Shown here: in pieces, positions 47,851-62,458 of the stretch
How the letters are laid out: each line of letters starts with the position of its first letter
How positions within the stretch are numbered: the first letter of the stretch is position 1
Source: Saccoglossus kowalevskii
Lineage: Eukaryota; Hemichordata; Enteropneusta; Harrimaniidae
Length of the DNA stretch: 64,000 bases
Assembly (NCBI RefSeq): GCF_000003605.2
Contig: NW_003135370.1
Location: 238,965 to 302,964 of the forward strand
Direction: 5' to 3'
The notes under the pieces: model-generated
Told to the model about the DNA's origin: nothing
Databases searched by the model: none
What the model saw: the letters and a program-made list of their open reading frames with translations, nothing else
Made by a program: the position numbers and the translations under genes

Positions 47851-50800
47851 TATGGACTGTATAACTGCAAGACATGCTGGGGAATGTTTTAGTCTCTGCT
47901 GTCAATCATTTTTGATACATGTTCTCCAAAAACATTATCGTCGACCATCCAAATCCTAAATGCACAAATAAGACAAAAAAGTGAATATATATGAATTACA
48001 ATATTTCCTTTATTTCAATAATTGCAGTTCGATAAGCGTTTCGGATGTGTTTGTCTCGAATACTTTATCCTTTGTCTGTTCCACACGATTTGTTTATGTT
48101 TGTACAATCTAAGGTGACAAATCACTAATTAGTCTGCCTTTTCTTCCATTTATTCATCGGATTCTAGTGTACCACTGTAAAGTATTAAAAGTAGAACAAT
48201 GCAGTGTGATTTGCCGCTTGTATATATGGTATAACCAGGTGTTAGACCTTGTGTGTGTTTACGTTAGGTCTTAATGTAGCTTGGAATCAAATAAACCAAG
48301 GCTTAGCTTAGTCTTGATTGTACCCATCAAGCTTTGCAAAATTTTAGTTTTTGTCTTGTAATTCAGGGTAGATTTTCAAAACTTTCCTAATTTCTCCTCC
48401 TTATATATCCATGATTATATCCCTTTGCTTATCTATGTGTTGGTTTTTGTACTGTGTTGCTTCAAATGTAAGCTGTTATACGGGTTAAAGTGGCTGGTCA
48501 ACAGGAAGCGCTCTGCCTGCCACCAAGCCTGCCACCAAATGACGACATCACATATTTAAACAACGTCCCATCAGTACTCTATATGTTTAATATATATATA
48601 CGTTGTGTTGTGACACACTTATTGATTTCAATACGAATCACTCTATTGGATATAAAAGTTGTGATTCGCGCTATGGAACAATCTAATTTAAATTCATTCA
48701 CGCTGAACTTTATAAATTAACATATTTTTTTTAACATGCACAACGACACTCAAATTGATATGGACCATTACGTTGCAATTGTTTCCCACTTTTTGCAGGA
48801 ATTTAAGACGTATTCTACTCACTCAAGTTCTTGTAAATATCGGGTAATTCAAACATACACCTGCCGATTTACCCAATACAAATCGACGTCGGTAACTAAG
48901 ATCAGCCTCATATATTGATCTGCAAGTTCGCTATTATTAAGCTCCGTCGATGAACAGATTAGCATCTACAAGAACGATACCCCGCAGCACTTCGCTACTG
49001 TTTCGTTTTTCATAATGCATTTAACGGAATGAAAACTGCATGAAGCAAGTAAATGGGTTCGTTTGCGGCTATAACGCAGTGACATTTATTAATTGATTCG
49101 ATAGAAGACTTAGTTGATGTAAGATCCTGGCGGATTTCATACACTGATTAATCACCACGAAGGGGGTTAGAAAAATTATATATCGCCTTACAGTATCTTT
49201 TCCCTTTCAGGCTTCACTGATTACTCTATCATCATGCATGAATCTTGTTTTGTTTTTTTACATTAGTCTAGTTACATATATACTACTGAGAATACATCAT
49301 GTAAAAGGAATTAGCTAACACCCCATCGCGTCTGACTTACATGGAAAACATCAACGCTGTACCCAGGCAACTGGAGTATTTATTGCTTTGATACACAGTT
49401 GTACGAAACTATAATTTTTTTCCAGTTTATTTATATTTCTAGAAAAGTGTATTGAGAGTGTTTAACTTGCCATGGTATGTTACATATGTGACGTAACATA
49501 TGTTGATACAACGTTGTTCATGATTAACAATTTTATGACAACAAGTATATATGTAATATATATTGTGGATCGTGTGTCAACGCAAAGATTGGCAACCACA
49601 AACAGTTTTATGAAAACCGACTTTACCCAGCCAACGTATATAATTCGTCCATTTAAACTGGGATTCTTGTAGCATGTGCGTTCCTCAATAACGGATGACT
49701 CACCATGGAAAGGTCAAGCCGTCCTGAGCTGAGGAAGGACACGTGCTTGCAACCATCAACGGAATACTTTGGTAAACTTTAACCTTAGTATGTGTTTACT
49801 TTATTAACTGAAAAGTGCAATGGTACACTGAAGGACAAAATACCATGCATGAAATACAACGTTGTATTGTTATTTTTATTGTTCACATTTTTACTCTGGA
49901 AAACTATATTATTATTACGTGTATTATTATTTTTTTTCGAGGCCTGAATTTGAAGAGACGTTTTTTACAGCGCATCCACCAATTTTCAGCGAAACGAACG
50001 AATGAAGCATGACCACGACTTTCCGGACCATTGGGTGTGTTAAAAGCTAAAAAAAACGCGCATCATTGTTTTCGAAGAAAATAAACTCCGGTTCGTATTT
50101 ATACAGGATGTCTGTATAAGCTTACTGTGTAAATACACAGTCACCAAAACCGCGGAGTACAGTCTCCAGATGTGGTGGACATACCACGTTCAAATGAAGA
50201 TCCATTCTATTAGCATTCTTAACACTTGTTTTGGGGCTAATTAGCCGTGGATTTGAGCTTTCAGTCGCAATCATTTCCAACAAGTACAAGGGGAATTATT
50301 GACTTTTTGTTTGCAACATGACTTTGATTTCGTATCGCCTTACATTTTCAGTGTCATAACGAGATAGCGTCGGTGATTCCGAACAACGTGTAAAAACAAA
50401 TAATATGCCTCACACATCTGTCGCTCACGCGTTTTCAGGATCTATTAATCTGTACGTGCGCGGCATTAGGAGGCATTTCTCGAATTGAAAAAAAAATCGG
50501 ATGATGCTTTGACGTCCTAATTATTTAAATTTGTAGTGATATAAATGATAATAAATAATGTACTTTGCAGTGTTGGACGTACATCATAAATGTACCACTG
50601 TTATAACGGAAACAGTGCGTTAATTTTAATTGCATACGCAATATAATGAATGTGGTCTGCTTCAAAAAATGCATTTATTCTACAAAGACATGTTTATTCT
50701 AATCATGCATGTTCGTTTCTGATTAGTCCAGCGGATAAGCCATCAAAAATAAGAGGATTGTTCAAATTAAGATAATAAAAAAAATAAAAAAAATAGTTCA

Positions 50801-52860
50801 TATAATGTGCTCTTCAAAACAAAAGATTCCATCTCTATAGAAAAATATTTGGGTTGAAAAAAAAAACATTTTGTGAATTTGAAAAAATAATACTTAAAAT
50901 GACTTTAATTTATGCATGGAATACGGCACAATCTTATTCAAAGTAATATAGATTTGAGAAATAATACATTTCATTAAAAACGGGCATCTTTGATCAAGAT
51001 TCTATCTATCTAAGATAAACAGTGATTAATCTGACGCAGATTGTATACTTCTGAATTGAAGCATTCATTTTTGTGCTGTAATTTTGTTATGCAGATTAGG
51101 CTCGTTTATATCAACGCCTCAAAACAGCCAGTCAATACGTAAACGCAGTGTGTACGCAACGAATTGCAGCATGCCTTGTCGTCTTCGCTGAACACTCGGA
51201 GAAAAATAAAGTTTTTGACTACTTGGTGAAAACGCTGTTTTACTATCAAGAAGAAGAAGTGTTTCTTGTTATGAAAATTTAGCTTACAACTCTTTCAAAG
51301 AGGATTTGGATTACAACACAATCTAATTCCCACTTTAAGCCATAACATTCCCTTTGTGTTTAGCGCTGAGCTCATTTGTTCAACTTAAGTACAGCAGAAA
51401 ATATTCATGTGTGTCCCGAGAGGGAATAGCCTACACGCCTTTACGAGGAAAACGTGAAAAACACGTAATATTATTACACGTAATATCCACAAAAAGTACA
51501 CTAAATTAAACAAAAAGTATGGGTTAGAGACATACGTATGCAGAATTTCATTTGCCAATACTTAATCCATTTTAACATCTTGGCTACTCTATTGACATCG
51601 GCTGTTTGCTTTATTGATTTATCTCCTGACCTAACTGATAACAGAAAACGTGCACAGAATGAACGAAAACAGGATCGTTTCATGTGGATTGAAAAAAAAA
51701 AAGATTATTAAGCTGTTCACTATGCTGACTAAAAAGTTCATATAGCTTTGTACTTTTGTAATTCAAGAAAATCAAAAGAAAATAAAGCGTGTAGCCTGAG
51801 AAAAAAAATGGGTGATGTTTAATAATTTTTGTTTAGGGATTCACTAATTTACTTCACCCTTAATCCCGGTTACTTGTGGGACCGGAACTACAATTTGTTT
51901 GTTTATATTACACTATCGTTTTTTAAGACAATGCACATATATATCGTGAGTGCAAAATTAATGCAATATCAGCATCGGCTTGCTTCTATTTTTTGCAGGT
52001 TTACAAAGCTCCATCGTTAGCTGTCACTGTTCCTGGCTTACTCCCGATGCTACATATTTCCAATGTATATAGGGTTTGCTTTACTTGCTTACAAGTCACA
52101 CTGTTGTTTATGTAAAAAAAACATTTATTTAAAAGAATATTCGATTTGAATCATATTCAATTGGAATTAATCTGAGACGCACACCAGAATCTCACGCATT
52201 TTCGAATTGTGTCATCACTGCGTCTGGGAGAACTTTAAACATTACGTAACTCCTAGGTTAGCTATGTACCAACTTGTATGCTTATATTATGATTTCAACT
52301 TTCAAGTTTTAGTTTTACTGGCCACGAAATTATATGACGATGCCTCCATCAATTATATTAATTACACTGGCATTCCACCCTCATGATCCAATAAATTGGC
52401 TTATCCAATAAAAAAGCTTTACGGGTATGTGCCACCCGACTGGGATATCCTTTTCACACTAGTTGGTAGGGTATCAATATTGAAACGTTTGTGGTGTAGA
52501 AGTGGGTTGGATTTTTTTTAATTGTAAGAGGTTCGAGAAATCCCCAATGTGTCTTGGAAAAAAAGGGCTGAAAACTGTTATTCGGGAGCTGTCCCTTGTT
52601 TCTCAACAGATTCTCAACGTCATTCTGTGATACTGTTCATGCATTTTGCAGTACTGAAATCAGACTGACATGTTCGTCTGGAAGTGGGTATGTAATTACT
52701 AGAAACAGTGATCTGGAAGTGAGTGGGTCGAAAATAATTGAACCACTCCGACCTGATTTAAAGCTCGCAAAAAAAGTTAGACGTTGGACGACATGAGTAC
52801 TGTAGTTAAAGTGATGTACGCGTATTTAGTTTTAACTCATACAATATGTATTCACTCACT

Positions 52861-53323
52861 GTTTTTTTTTGTTTTTTTTTTTGTTTAAACTATTTTTGTG
52901 CCAGGCGACAGTTCTGGACATTGAATGTCACCGTTGTCTCTCCTGACTTTTTTTTGTATGTGCAAATTGCAAGTGCTAGTGCTGACACATAGTGCATTTT
53001 GCCACAGAAGTCATATTCATGTTTGGAACTATATGACAGGGCTGTGTGGCCATGTCTCTGTCAAATGGCAATTTTAATGCGCTATCCTGGCGTCAGCCAG
53101 GCTCGGTCGAACACAAGCACCTGCGGACCTTAACAAAGGTTCCCTCAAAGTCGCATTCGTTATTGAATGAATCTCGGCCAGTGGAATTGGCCTTCCCATT
53201 GAGTCTGTGGCACACTCACCCAGGGTAGGGGTTGACCCTTTGATGTTCAGCCTAAGGTAGGATTTGAACTTGGGTCTACCAATCATGAGTCTGGAGCGAA
53301 AACCACTATGCTACCAGTGACCG
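52861..53323 (-). mobile_element. tRNA-derived SINE with flanking target-site duplication
   Basis: Read on the minus strand, the element begins at 53323 with a tRNA-like head. TAGCATAGTGG (about 53305-53315) fits the pol III A box TRGCNNAGYGG, and AAGTTCAAATCC (about 53260-53272) fits the B box. A body of about 330 bp follows, and the element ends in an A-rich tail (poly-T with G interruptions at 52861-52884 on the plus strand). The sequence GTATTCACTCACTGTTT occurs on both sides (from 52848 and 53324-53340), a convincing duplication of the insertion site. The SINE superfamily was not assigned. Confidence 0.85.
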
Positions 53324-56300
53324 GTATTCACTCACTGTTTACTGATAGCTAGAACGTTGTACGTGTCTTCACTTTCAGGTTAGTTCTTCTGCCGATTTCT
53401 TGCAACCAACAACGTGATTTTTTATTTGGTATTTCGAAAAACTTAACATGAATCGTTATGTCATTCATACGCACAACACCCCGCCATGTTTCAACTTTTA
53501 AATTGTCAGTTAACAAGGTCTTTCATAGTAGCATTTCTATTGACATACTAGAATGAACGGGTTCAATTATCACTGTTCACGGATGACATCATTGACTGGC
53601 CTTCTAGATGCGAAATGACGCCAGGCAAAGCGGACGCTTGTTGTCTACTTCACAGCCCGTTTTATACCATATATCTACGGAATTTCGCTGCACATACAAG
53701 TTGTTTTTATCGACAAAATTCATTCAAAGATCTCAAATGTCATGTATAGAGTGTCAAAGGTCAGACCTCTGCTCCTCTTTAAATTTGGCTTTCAATATCA
53801 ATATGGAGTATCGCGATATCGAGCTACGTGATCTAAATCCAATTAGGTTAAATATTAAATATATTGCACGACGGCGACTGTAACCAGAAATTATACTATT
53901 ATACTACTGGCAACAATATTGCGAGAACATTATCTCTATGTGTTACATGCGTGAACGTTGTGCCGACAGCGTAGCGCCAATTTAGAACGAGTATTGCTAA
54001 CAATAACTCGCATTTTACGGGATTACAAAGTACAGAAACCTCGATCTGCAACTATAAATAATTATTGCCATAGTATTTGAAATTACATTTTCGCGTGAAA
54101 TAATGGCGTTCCAGCGATATTCGTTGAGAAACCTAATATTATAGTAGTTGTACCTACCTCCTACGCCGTTTGTAGTTCTTGTGGTTGCACACAAAACCAT
54201 TCATTAACTCTCGCTGAGAAGACCTTTTCATACAATCGCACTCAAATTACACCAACGGTCGATATTTTAAATTCATTGTTCACTGGTTTGTAGTATTAGT
54301 TCAATAATTACTGATTGTAAACTCCGTAATATCTATGTTTTTTGGTCTAGCTTATAGCATGTCTGAACAACATTTAAGGTGGGAGAAATAAATGTGCTGT
54401 ATTCGTTTGAATATTATTTTTAATAAAAATGTATTATTAGTGATCTGACGATAACCAAAAATAATCTCTGTCGGCAGACGATTTCCGGCTATCGGCAGAC
54501 TACAATCATCCCCGTGACTTTATTGGTGGAGCGACATTTTGCTGTTGTCAATGAAACAAGTAACATGTGTTTGGTATAAAGAGCCAACATTTGTCCTACT
54601 TGACTGTTCGACCTTTCGTTATACCGATGTATACCAATCATATAGCTAGTAATAAGAAATGTGTCAACGGGACATTTTGAAAACTTGGTAAGCGTTAGTA
54701 ATTATTCAAAAATACATGTGAGTGACACGCCTTCAATAAGCATGTCATTGACTGAACAAAGCTGGTCAACCTCGTAAACCGCGTTTTTACGGCATAATTT
54801 CACAGTAATGTATTGCAATCTATTTTTGAGTTCACCGTAACCTCTGATTTGTGTCTGCACACATTTTTGCCGATCACCGCTGATTATATTCAAACCAGCT
54901 GCACGCATAATTAATTTTGAAAAATAACTGAACATTCAACATTTAGAATATTAAGTAACAGTAACACTGTGAGATATATTTGTATTTTTGCGCCACACAT
55001 TTAATTTTATAATATGCAAGGCATGATGTAGAATACACAAACACCTAGTTTTTACTCAATGTGAAGAAAATTATTTAGATTTTGCCAACGCATGCATTTA
55101 AGTCATAAGTGTGTTTGTTATTTGTTTGTTCCACTGCTACAAGTTGACAATACTTCTAGGATGCGAAGCAAAATATAGATTTAAATAAAAATCGTCTAAA
55201 TCCCGAAGTTTATTATTACAAAAACCGATATATGCTTACAATCACTGATCATTTCTTAACCAGGCATTGGGTGGTCTGATTATAACTTGATAAATAAAAC
55301 TTGACTTAAATAAAATGAAAATGATCTGATAAACCAATTTGAACAAGATCGTAGGCATTCTGTTCTCAGAAACCAAATTCGTCTCGTTTTAAAATATCAA
55401 TTACTGAAATAAATTAGAAATTTAACAATTTTGTATTTGCAATCTAGTAACAGCTAATTGAATGGTGGCACTTTTAATTGTATTTAAAACAAACAAAAAA
55501 GCAAATGGTAACATAGCCTGATATTCGTATTGCGACCGCCAGTTGTCTGGCTAATGTTTCAATGACATACCAATTAATTGCACTAAAATAATATTTTAAT
55601 TAATGGAATGTAGAGCCCTAGAAAGTGAATATTTTAGACGTGCTAGTCGGTTCTCAGTTGCCTTTGGGAAACTTGCTCTGAAACTACACTCACTGAGAGA
55701 CAAATTAATGCTGAATTCCAATTTCGTTCAAAGCTGCGGTAAGGGTTTTGCCCGGAAATGCGCCCATAGTAGAACATAAATGATCGCCCTATACTATATT
55801 GTATGTGTTACTTTCACTGTCATGTACTTTATATCCAGGCGTATTTGAGTGAATATTAATAAAGTCAGGATCAATAGGCTGTGAAAACGCGATTGAGAAA
55901 ATATTTAAAATATTCTGATAACATAAGCCATGAACAAAATATATATATATATATATATGGTCAAAATAACCCCCAAAACATCGCGCGATATTGAGCAAAT
56001 TATAAATTTGGCACTGTATTGATTTAAGATATTTAAATGTGATGAACACAAACAAATTTGATCGGGCTTGTTATCATGCTGTGTAAGTGTGAAAAACACG
56101 ATAATACATTGTTGCAATTGGTGAAATAGTTCAATTCAAGTGTCAGCTAATTTGTCAACATTAAGTTATTACTTATTTCAGTCCTAAACTAGATCACTGA
56201 TCATAGATCTTGTTGAATTCATGGCATTATAACATAATTTGGGCAAAGAATGCGAGTGAATGTTGCTTTAGAATGTGACACATGTTACAGAAGCATATGT

Positions 56301-59300
56301 GGCTCATCGCAAAGTTTCCATCTATAACACTGTTGTAGCATGGCATTTAAACAAAACATGTGCGTGTATTCATATTTGCTAATACTTTGATTTAATGTGA
56401 ATAGTGTTATTGAATAACATTCCCTAGTGTAAGAGTGCAGACAATGAACACCCTGAGAAAATCTCCGTTATCCGGTCCCTCGGACTCGCCTTCTATTCTG
56501 TATCAATACAATTTATATTAATATATTTTAATAGATCAGAATCATTGAATAATATATACACTGAACTAAAAGGACGACAGTAAAGTCGTCACGAAGCTTC
56601 GGTAATTGTCTGGACAAAATTACCGCATTTTCAAATGTGTGTATAGTTGAACTGCGTGTGTCAATAGATAGATAAATGAAATACTACTAGTTGACAGCAA
56701 TTCTACTTATGTGACTGAATCGGTCGTATGATTAGACGATTTTGAAACCACTGTCAGTGTTTATGATGTTAGAGTGTTTCCTTGAATGCCTTTATTATTA
56801 CGTCTCATGTTCTATTTCATTATTGCTATAACCTCGTTCAATGAGTTTAATTTTTCATGAACGCGTGCGAACACATTTCTGCAACTTTTGAGTGCGGGTG
56901 GCAAGAACGACGAGCCAAGAATTGAATATGGGATATGATTTCCGGAAGGAAGTTTTCGATTTAGCTTGTCGTTTATTTGCCTTTTTTTATGAGGCGTTGC
57001 GGAGTCTCTTCTGGTCCAGTGAATATTGAAAAATATTGAATTGAAGCCATGTGTGAATTGACTCTCTCCTCATTATGCCGCCCCTGGGTTGAAAAGCGTG
57101 GTTGACGATTTCCCGTGAGTCCGTGTTTCACCTTCTCGTGCAATGTAATTTGGATTTAAATTAGAAATTGCCTTCTGATTTATAACATATCGCACAAGGA
57201 GGATGTTGGTGGTACTTGATAATAGTCTCGTTAAAACAGACGTCCATTTTTGCGCACGTGTGTGTGAGTGTGGCGTTGCCGAGTCCAGCGTTAAGCGGGT
57301 GGTTGATTGGGTTATGCTATTATTATCAGTAGTGTTTCACATATGTGTACTGTTTCCAACATGTGGCTATTTGAAATAATGAAATATTATTACATTCGAA
57401 TATGTTCTCCGTTGATCCAAACTATCCACATATTATCATTCGTCCCGTGTATATTTCGCTTACATATGTTATACTATTAGGCTAAAGTCTTGTGGTCTTA
57501 GGATGATATCAACACCGTAATAGAATACATCTACAAGAGGGCTATTCTTTATAAACTCCAGCTGACCTGTTCATTATTTGTTAGTCTGGCACTATTGAAA
57601 TGACAACCAAGCTACACATATGTTATAATTTTTGCTAGGTTTCAGTTATTCAAAAATGACTTTATATATTTATATTTCTGTTATTTGCTATATTTTATAT
57701 TGTAATCAGTTGGAAAACAGTATTGATATTTTTTTTTCATTCATGTATTTCCGCATGACAAATAATTATCACATGTAATGTAATTTAGAAATTGAAATGT
57801 GATTTTAATTACAAAACATGAGAGTCGTTGTCTCTTTCACATCCAGGTTCGTCATTCGTCATTTTCAACTTTATTCTAGTGACCAGTTTAAAGGCGATAC
57901 ATTGGACTGTTTGTAATTGCAGTTCTCGTATCCGAACTTGGTTATAACTCCCGCGGGTTAGACAGGGTGATAGTTAGAATATATTGCATCACTGAATAAA
58001 ATATAAATCTCATATAACATAGATGGCAAGGGATATGTGATAGAATGCACCAGGAGACAAGGAGATAGAACGTGGCGCCACACTACAGATTGTTGTACGA
58101 GTCATAACTATATCGCTGGGTTTGCGTAAACGGTCTCGTGGTGAGCTGTTCCACGAAAGATATATATTCCAGGTCAAGATATAACACAACAACGTTACAT
58201 GTCGTTTTCATTAAAGGTCATCAAAGGTATGCATGGCTTACGTTAACCTGGGCTTGAAGGTTAAGAAATAAACAATCAGTATGTGAACAGACATCATACA
58301 CAGCGTGGTGAGTGATTCTGTAATCAACCAGGGTGTTGCTTGTTAGTATATATTAAGAACAAGCTGCCATTTCAAAGGTGTTTCCTGGGTTGTTAACAGA
58401 ATGCAACAGACATAATTCAACTGTATTCATGTCGAATGTGTATGCAACAATGCCTACCCTTACACTGTTTCCATAAGTTTACGTGCTGTACATGAACTCG
58501 TGATTATAAGTACACGCATGGTTCTTTATTTGTCATATTTTACATAAGTAATACTTTACATTTAGATCATATACACCGGCCATAACAAAATTATGTACGA
58601 CACTGATTGTTCGTATGGGACTGCGATCCATCAGTGGTCACAAACCTGATTCACCATGACGCATAAAGAGAAAATATCACTGGATAAGATTGTTATTTAT
58701 GGTATATTCGAGTGAGCACAATGGCAATGCGACATATAATGGTTATCTTGCTAGTCTTGAGTACAATGACGTCAATGCCACCAAGGTCTTTCTCGCCTAA
58801 ATAATAAGAAATCGAAGTCATGGACAAACTCCACGTATACGCATTTCACTATCTCTTCAGCTATTCGGTTTATTGACTCGGTTTTGTTTATATCCCGTCT
58901 TACACATATCCATGGAGAATCCCTGTATTCAAGTATATACAATGCATCGTTAACGTTGAAATGGTTCCCCACTTGTACACATCTGGTGACTGGCCTACTT
59001 TGTCTCGTCACGGTGAATATATTTCAATTATAACATTCTTCGAACGATCATATTACGTGGAAAGGTTGATCTCCTTATGACAAAAAAAAACGTTTGAAGA
59101 GTGAGACATTAAATCGGCAAAACACAAACGTCGGTGTGAGATATGTAATTACATGCAACTTCCTGTTTCTGTAAACATCTCAATTAAAGTATGTGTTTCG
59201 AAATCAACATGCCTCAAATCACCACTCATATAAAGACACTCCACATTTATTTTCCGTTGATTGTATAAATATGTATTCAAAAGAACAATTGTGGACCACA

Positions 59301-59560
59301 TATCCCATACATATATGCAATATGAGCCACAATTACTATTCATATGGGAAATTTCGACCACACATTTGATTTACATCAGCTCGAATGACACGCACCCGTG
59401 GCTGCCACTTATATACTATTCACAGTTAAAACATGATGATGCGTGTCTATTTTATGGTTGTATACCTGTCAAATAGCGATGGTGCTACCTGAAAGCCAAC
59501 TTCGTAAGATATAATGTAAGTCTGCATACTGAGACTGCATACGTCATGAATACAACATTT

Positions 59561-59685
59561 CACACTACACTGCACTACACTACACTAAACTACACCACAC
59601 TACACTACACTACACTACACTACACTACACTACACTACACTACACTACACTACACTACACTACACTACACTACACTACACTACAC
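59561..59685. repeat. (ACTAC)n pentanucleotide microsatellite
   Basis: About 24 copies of the CACTA/ACTAC pentamer, nearly perfect from about 59597 and with a few substitutions at the left end. Confidence 0.97.
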
Positions 59686-62092
59686 ATCGCTGGAAAATTA
59701 TGGACGAGAATAGAATATCTGTGTACAAGTATGGAAGATGGGTGGTGGCTAATTAATTTTGGCAAATATAACAAAAATGTGTGCGATACCGGTCATAATA
59801 TATAACGAGTTCCATGTAAAGAGTTTAACTGGTCTAATATGTGATATTTATTTAAGTTACCGCGCTGATTTATTGTCGCATTCACACCGTGTATCACTAT
59901 TAATATTTAAAACTAAATTCACTGCATTTTCCTGTACCTTTATCTGCCAAATATTTAAATTACATTGATACTTACAGCTATACTAAAAAAGATTTAACTA
60001 CAAATTCCAGATCGTGACACATGCTCACTAGTTTGCAATGTGCTCCTTGTCATTTTAACCACAAGGAAATTAGAATACCGCTGACTGTTTCATTGATCGG
60101 GCAAGAGGCAAATTTCATTCATGATGTTATACATGAGAGTGATTAATGACAAAGATGACAGTAACAACTATATTGTCACGTGGTGAGCCTACAAGAACAG
60201 TGACAGGAATTACCACCCACAGTCATTCAACATTGCTAGTACTGTGATTGAACGAGTTCATACAGTAACTTAACCATATAATATAGCATAGTATAAGCTA
60301 AGAGTGGGTATTTTTTTTTAGGAAAGGTCATTGTAAAATCTTAATCCCAAGACTCACGTTTGGAAGAATTTCGTGGCAGAGGGGAAATTAACAGGAACAT
60401 TTCAGGGGGAGGGGACCATATTTCCCAAACAATTTAGGGGGCGGGTAAAGAAATCAAATAAATCTAGAGGGGAGCTAAGGAATTCCTAAGCCGGAACTCA
60501 AAATTAGTTAGTCCAACATTTCAGACCTGTAGAATGTATTTTGTAATAAAAGAACACTTTTTAAGGTAAATCGCTCCGTTTACTGTGCCTTAAGCCATTA
60601 ATAAATTAAGAATGGAATATCACCCAAATGTGCACAAGAACTGAATGACTCACCAAAAAATAGATCACGTACGTCATACGGAGTTTATATTGACAGCTAC
60701 TATGTCGATCAAATCGATCGATCTAGGTTGCGACAAACATACTTATTTTACCACTGCGTATTAAGGTAGTTATATCAAAGTTCACATTTACTCAAGCAAA
60801 ATTGTTCTCTTGTGCACATATTGGTATAGAGCTACGTTTTGTATAAACCTAACTTTGTAGAAATAAAAGTTATTAATTAGTTAATGTTAAATGTCCAACC
60901 TTTCGACTTTTAAATCCGTTTTCTGAACCAGACAGCTGCTTATCAATATTGTATAAATAAAATATGTTTATGGCGCCGACGAATAAAATATGTTTTTTTA
61001 TCGTCAATTGGAGGAAAAAGTACTAATGAAAACAGATTTATTTATCAGTTCGACGGCGCACTGCATGTTTATTTCATACGCAATAGATACCAATACATTG
61101 ATGTACTCGTATCTTATTTACAATTTCACCATACACGCGTCAGTCTTATCGTGATTGTTGCAGTGATTAGAAAGTGTACTTTGGCGTTTGTTTGTTCGTA
61201 ATCATAGTTGCTCAGCTACAATCGGAAAAAAAGTATCGACACATTAAGATTATCGATATATTCACAATGCTAATAAGGTTCACTTACATGTCATCGATTA
61301 TAGCTATGGTATGTATATATTTTATTTCATACACATTGTAATCGATAATTGATGTTTTTGTTCGATTTTTTGCAACTTTGGCTACTTCACATTTTAAGAC
61401 TCCGTAAAAGAAAAGATTTATCCTATAATTGTGAGCGAAGGGTAAATGTGACGTCAACACACTCAAGAAACTGTATTGAATTGTTAGATAGAATAACCAC
61501 AACAAATTCACCATGCCGGATATAAACGAAATGTGCTGCTGGTTCGATTTTGTTATGATCACTAGTCAGCCATATTGGTTTCATATGTACACACGCACGT
61601 GCTCTTTGCCGGCGACTAGGCTTAAATTCAAATATTCGCCATTTCGCATAAATGTACCATAAAGTCACCGCTACTCTTTTAGAGTTATGCATCACTAATA
61701 AGACCATGATACAGTAATTCAACACATAGTTCTTCTACAAAACAAGTATGATCAAGAACGAACAGATGTCAATAGCAATAAATGTATACAATACTTGTTT
61801 CAATGAAAATAGTCATGATTTTCCATCTGTCATAATGTTTGAACAGATTACAAAACAACAGTTCAGTGACAAGAATCACTTTACGCCAACCTACGTCAAT
61901 GCATCAGAAACGATAAATACCTCAGGATTACTGATTTCAACCTTGAAGGCACTTTCCCATTACAGGATAACTGTCAAACTGAATTATTGTAAAAAAAAGT
62001 GTGAGAGTGTCTCAAACATCAGATACTTTATTATGAGTATGGGCTAACAAATCCACACATACTATATAAATCATGTGCAATAAATAGTATTA

Positions 62093-62458
62093 GTATACAT
62101 CTATCACCGTAACGCCATATGTTACAGCGTGCCGTAATGTTGCGGTATTTTACGGGGTATTTTCATCCTACCATATTAGGAAATGCGAATTCCAAATATG
62201 GAATTATTACACGCATAAGCGTCCTCTAATAATAAAAATAAACATGGCTGCCACCATAGTTTGACCGGACTCCACACAAAGAAGTTCTGATTCTGTTCTG
62301 AAGATGTTGGATTTCGGCATTCCCATAGTGTATCATTGGAAAAAAAATATGTATAATAATAAGGTTATTACGTGAATACCTCAAAATATGCATCGACCTG
62401 CGCTGTGCTGTATTGTCTTCGTGCGTACTTTGGAGGTATCCTCGTAATAACATACATG
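62093..62458 (+). mobile_element. Hairpin-ended repeat family, copy 3
   Basis: The element aligns with 31604-32010: CACCGTAACGCCATATGTTA, GCGTGCCGTAATGTTGCGGT, ACCATATTAGG with AATTCCAAATATGG, CATAAGCGTCCTCTAATAAT, and the terminal hairpin AATAAGGTTATTACGTGAAT...GGTATCCTCGTAATAAC. ATACAT occurs at the left border (62094-62099) and after the right hairpin, and may be a short target duplication. This copy lies about 20 kb upstream of the receptor start, on the opposite side from the other two. Confidence 0.75.

Noticed and set aside
53046-53286. ORFs on both strands at 53.05-53.29 kb
   Set aside because: They fall within the SINE body and tRNA-like head and are not protein genes.
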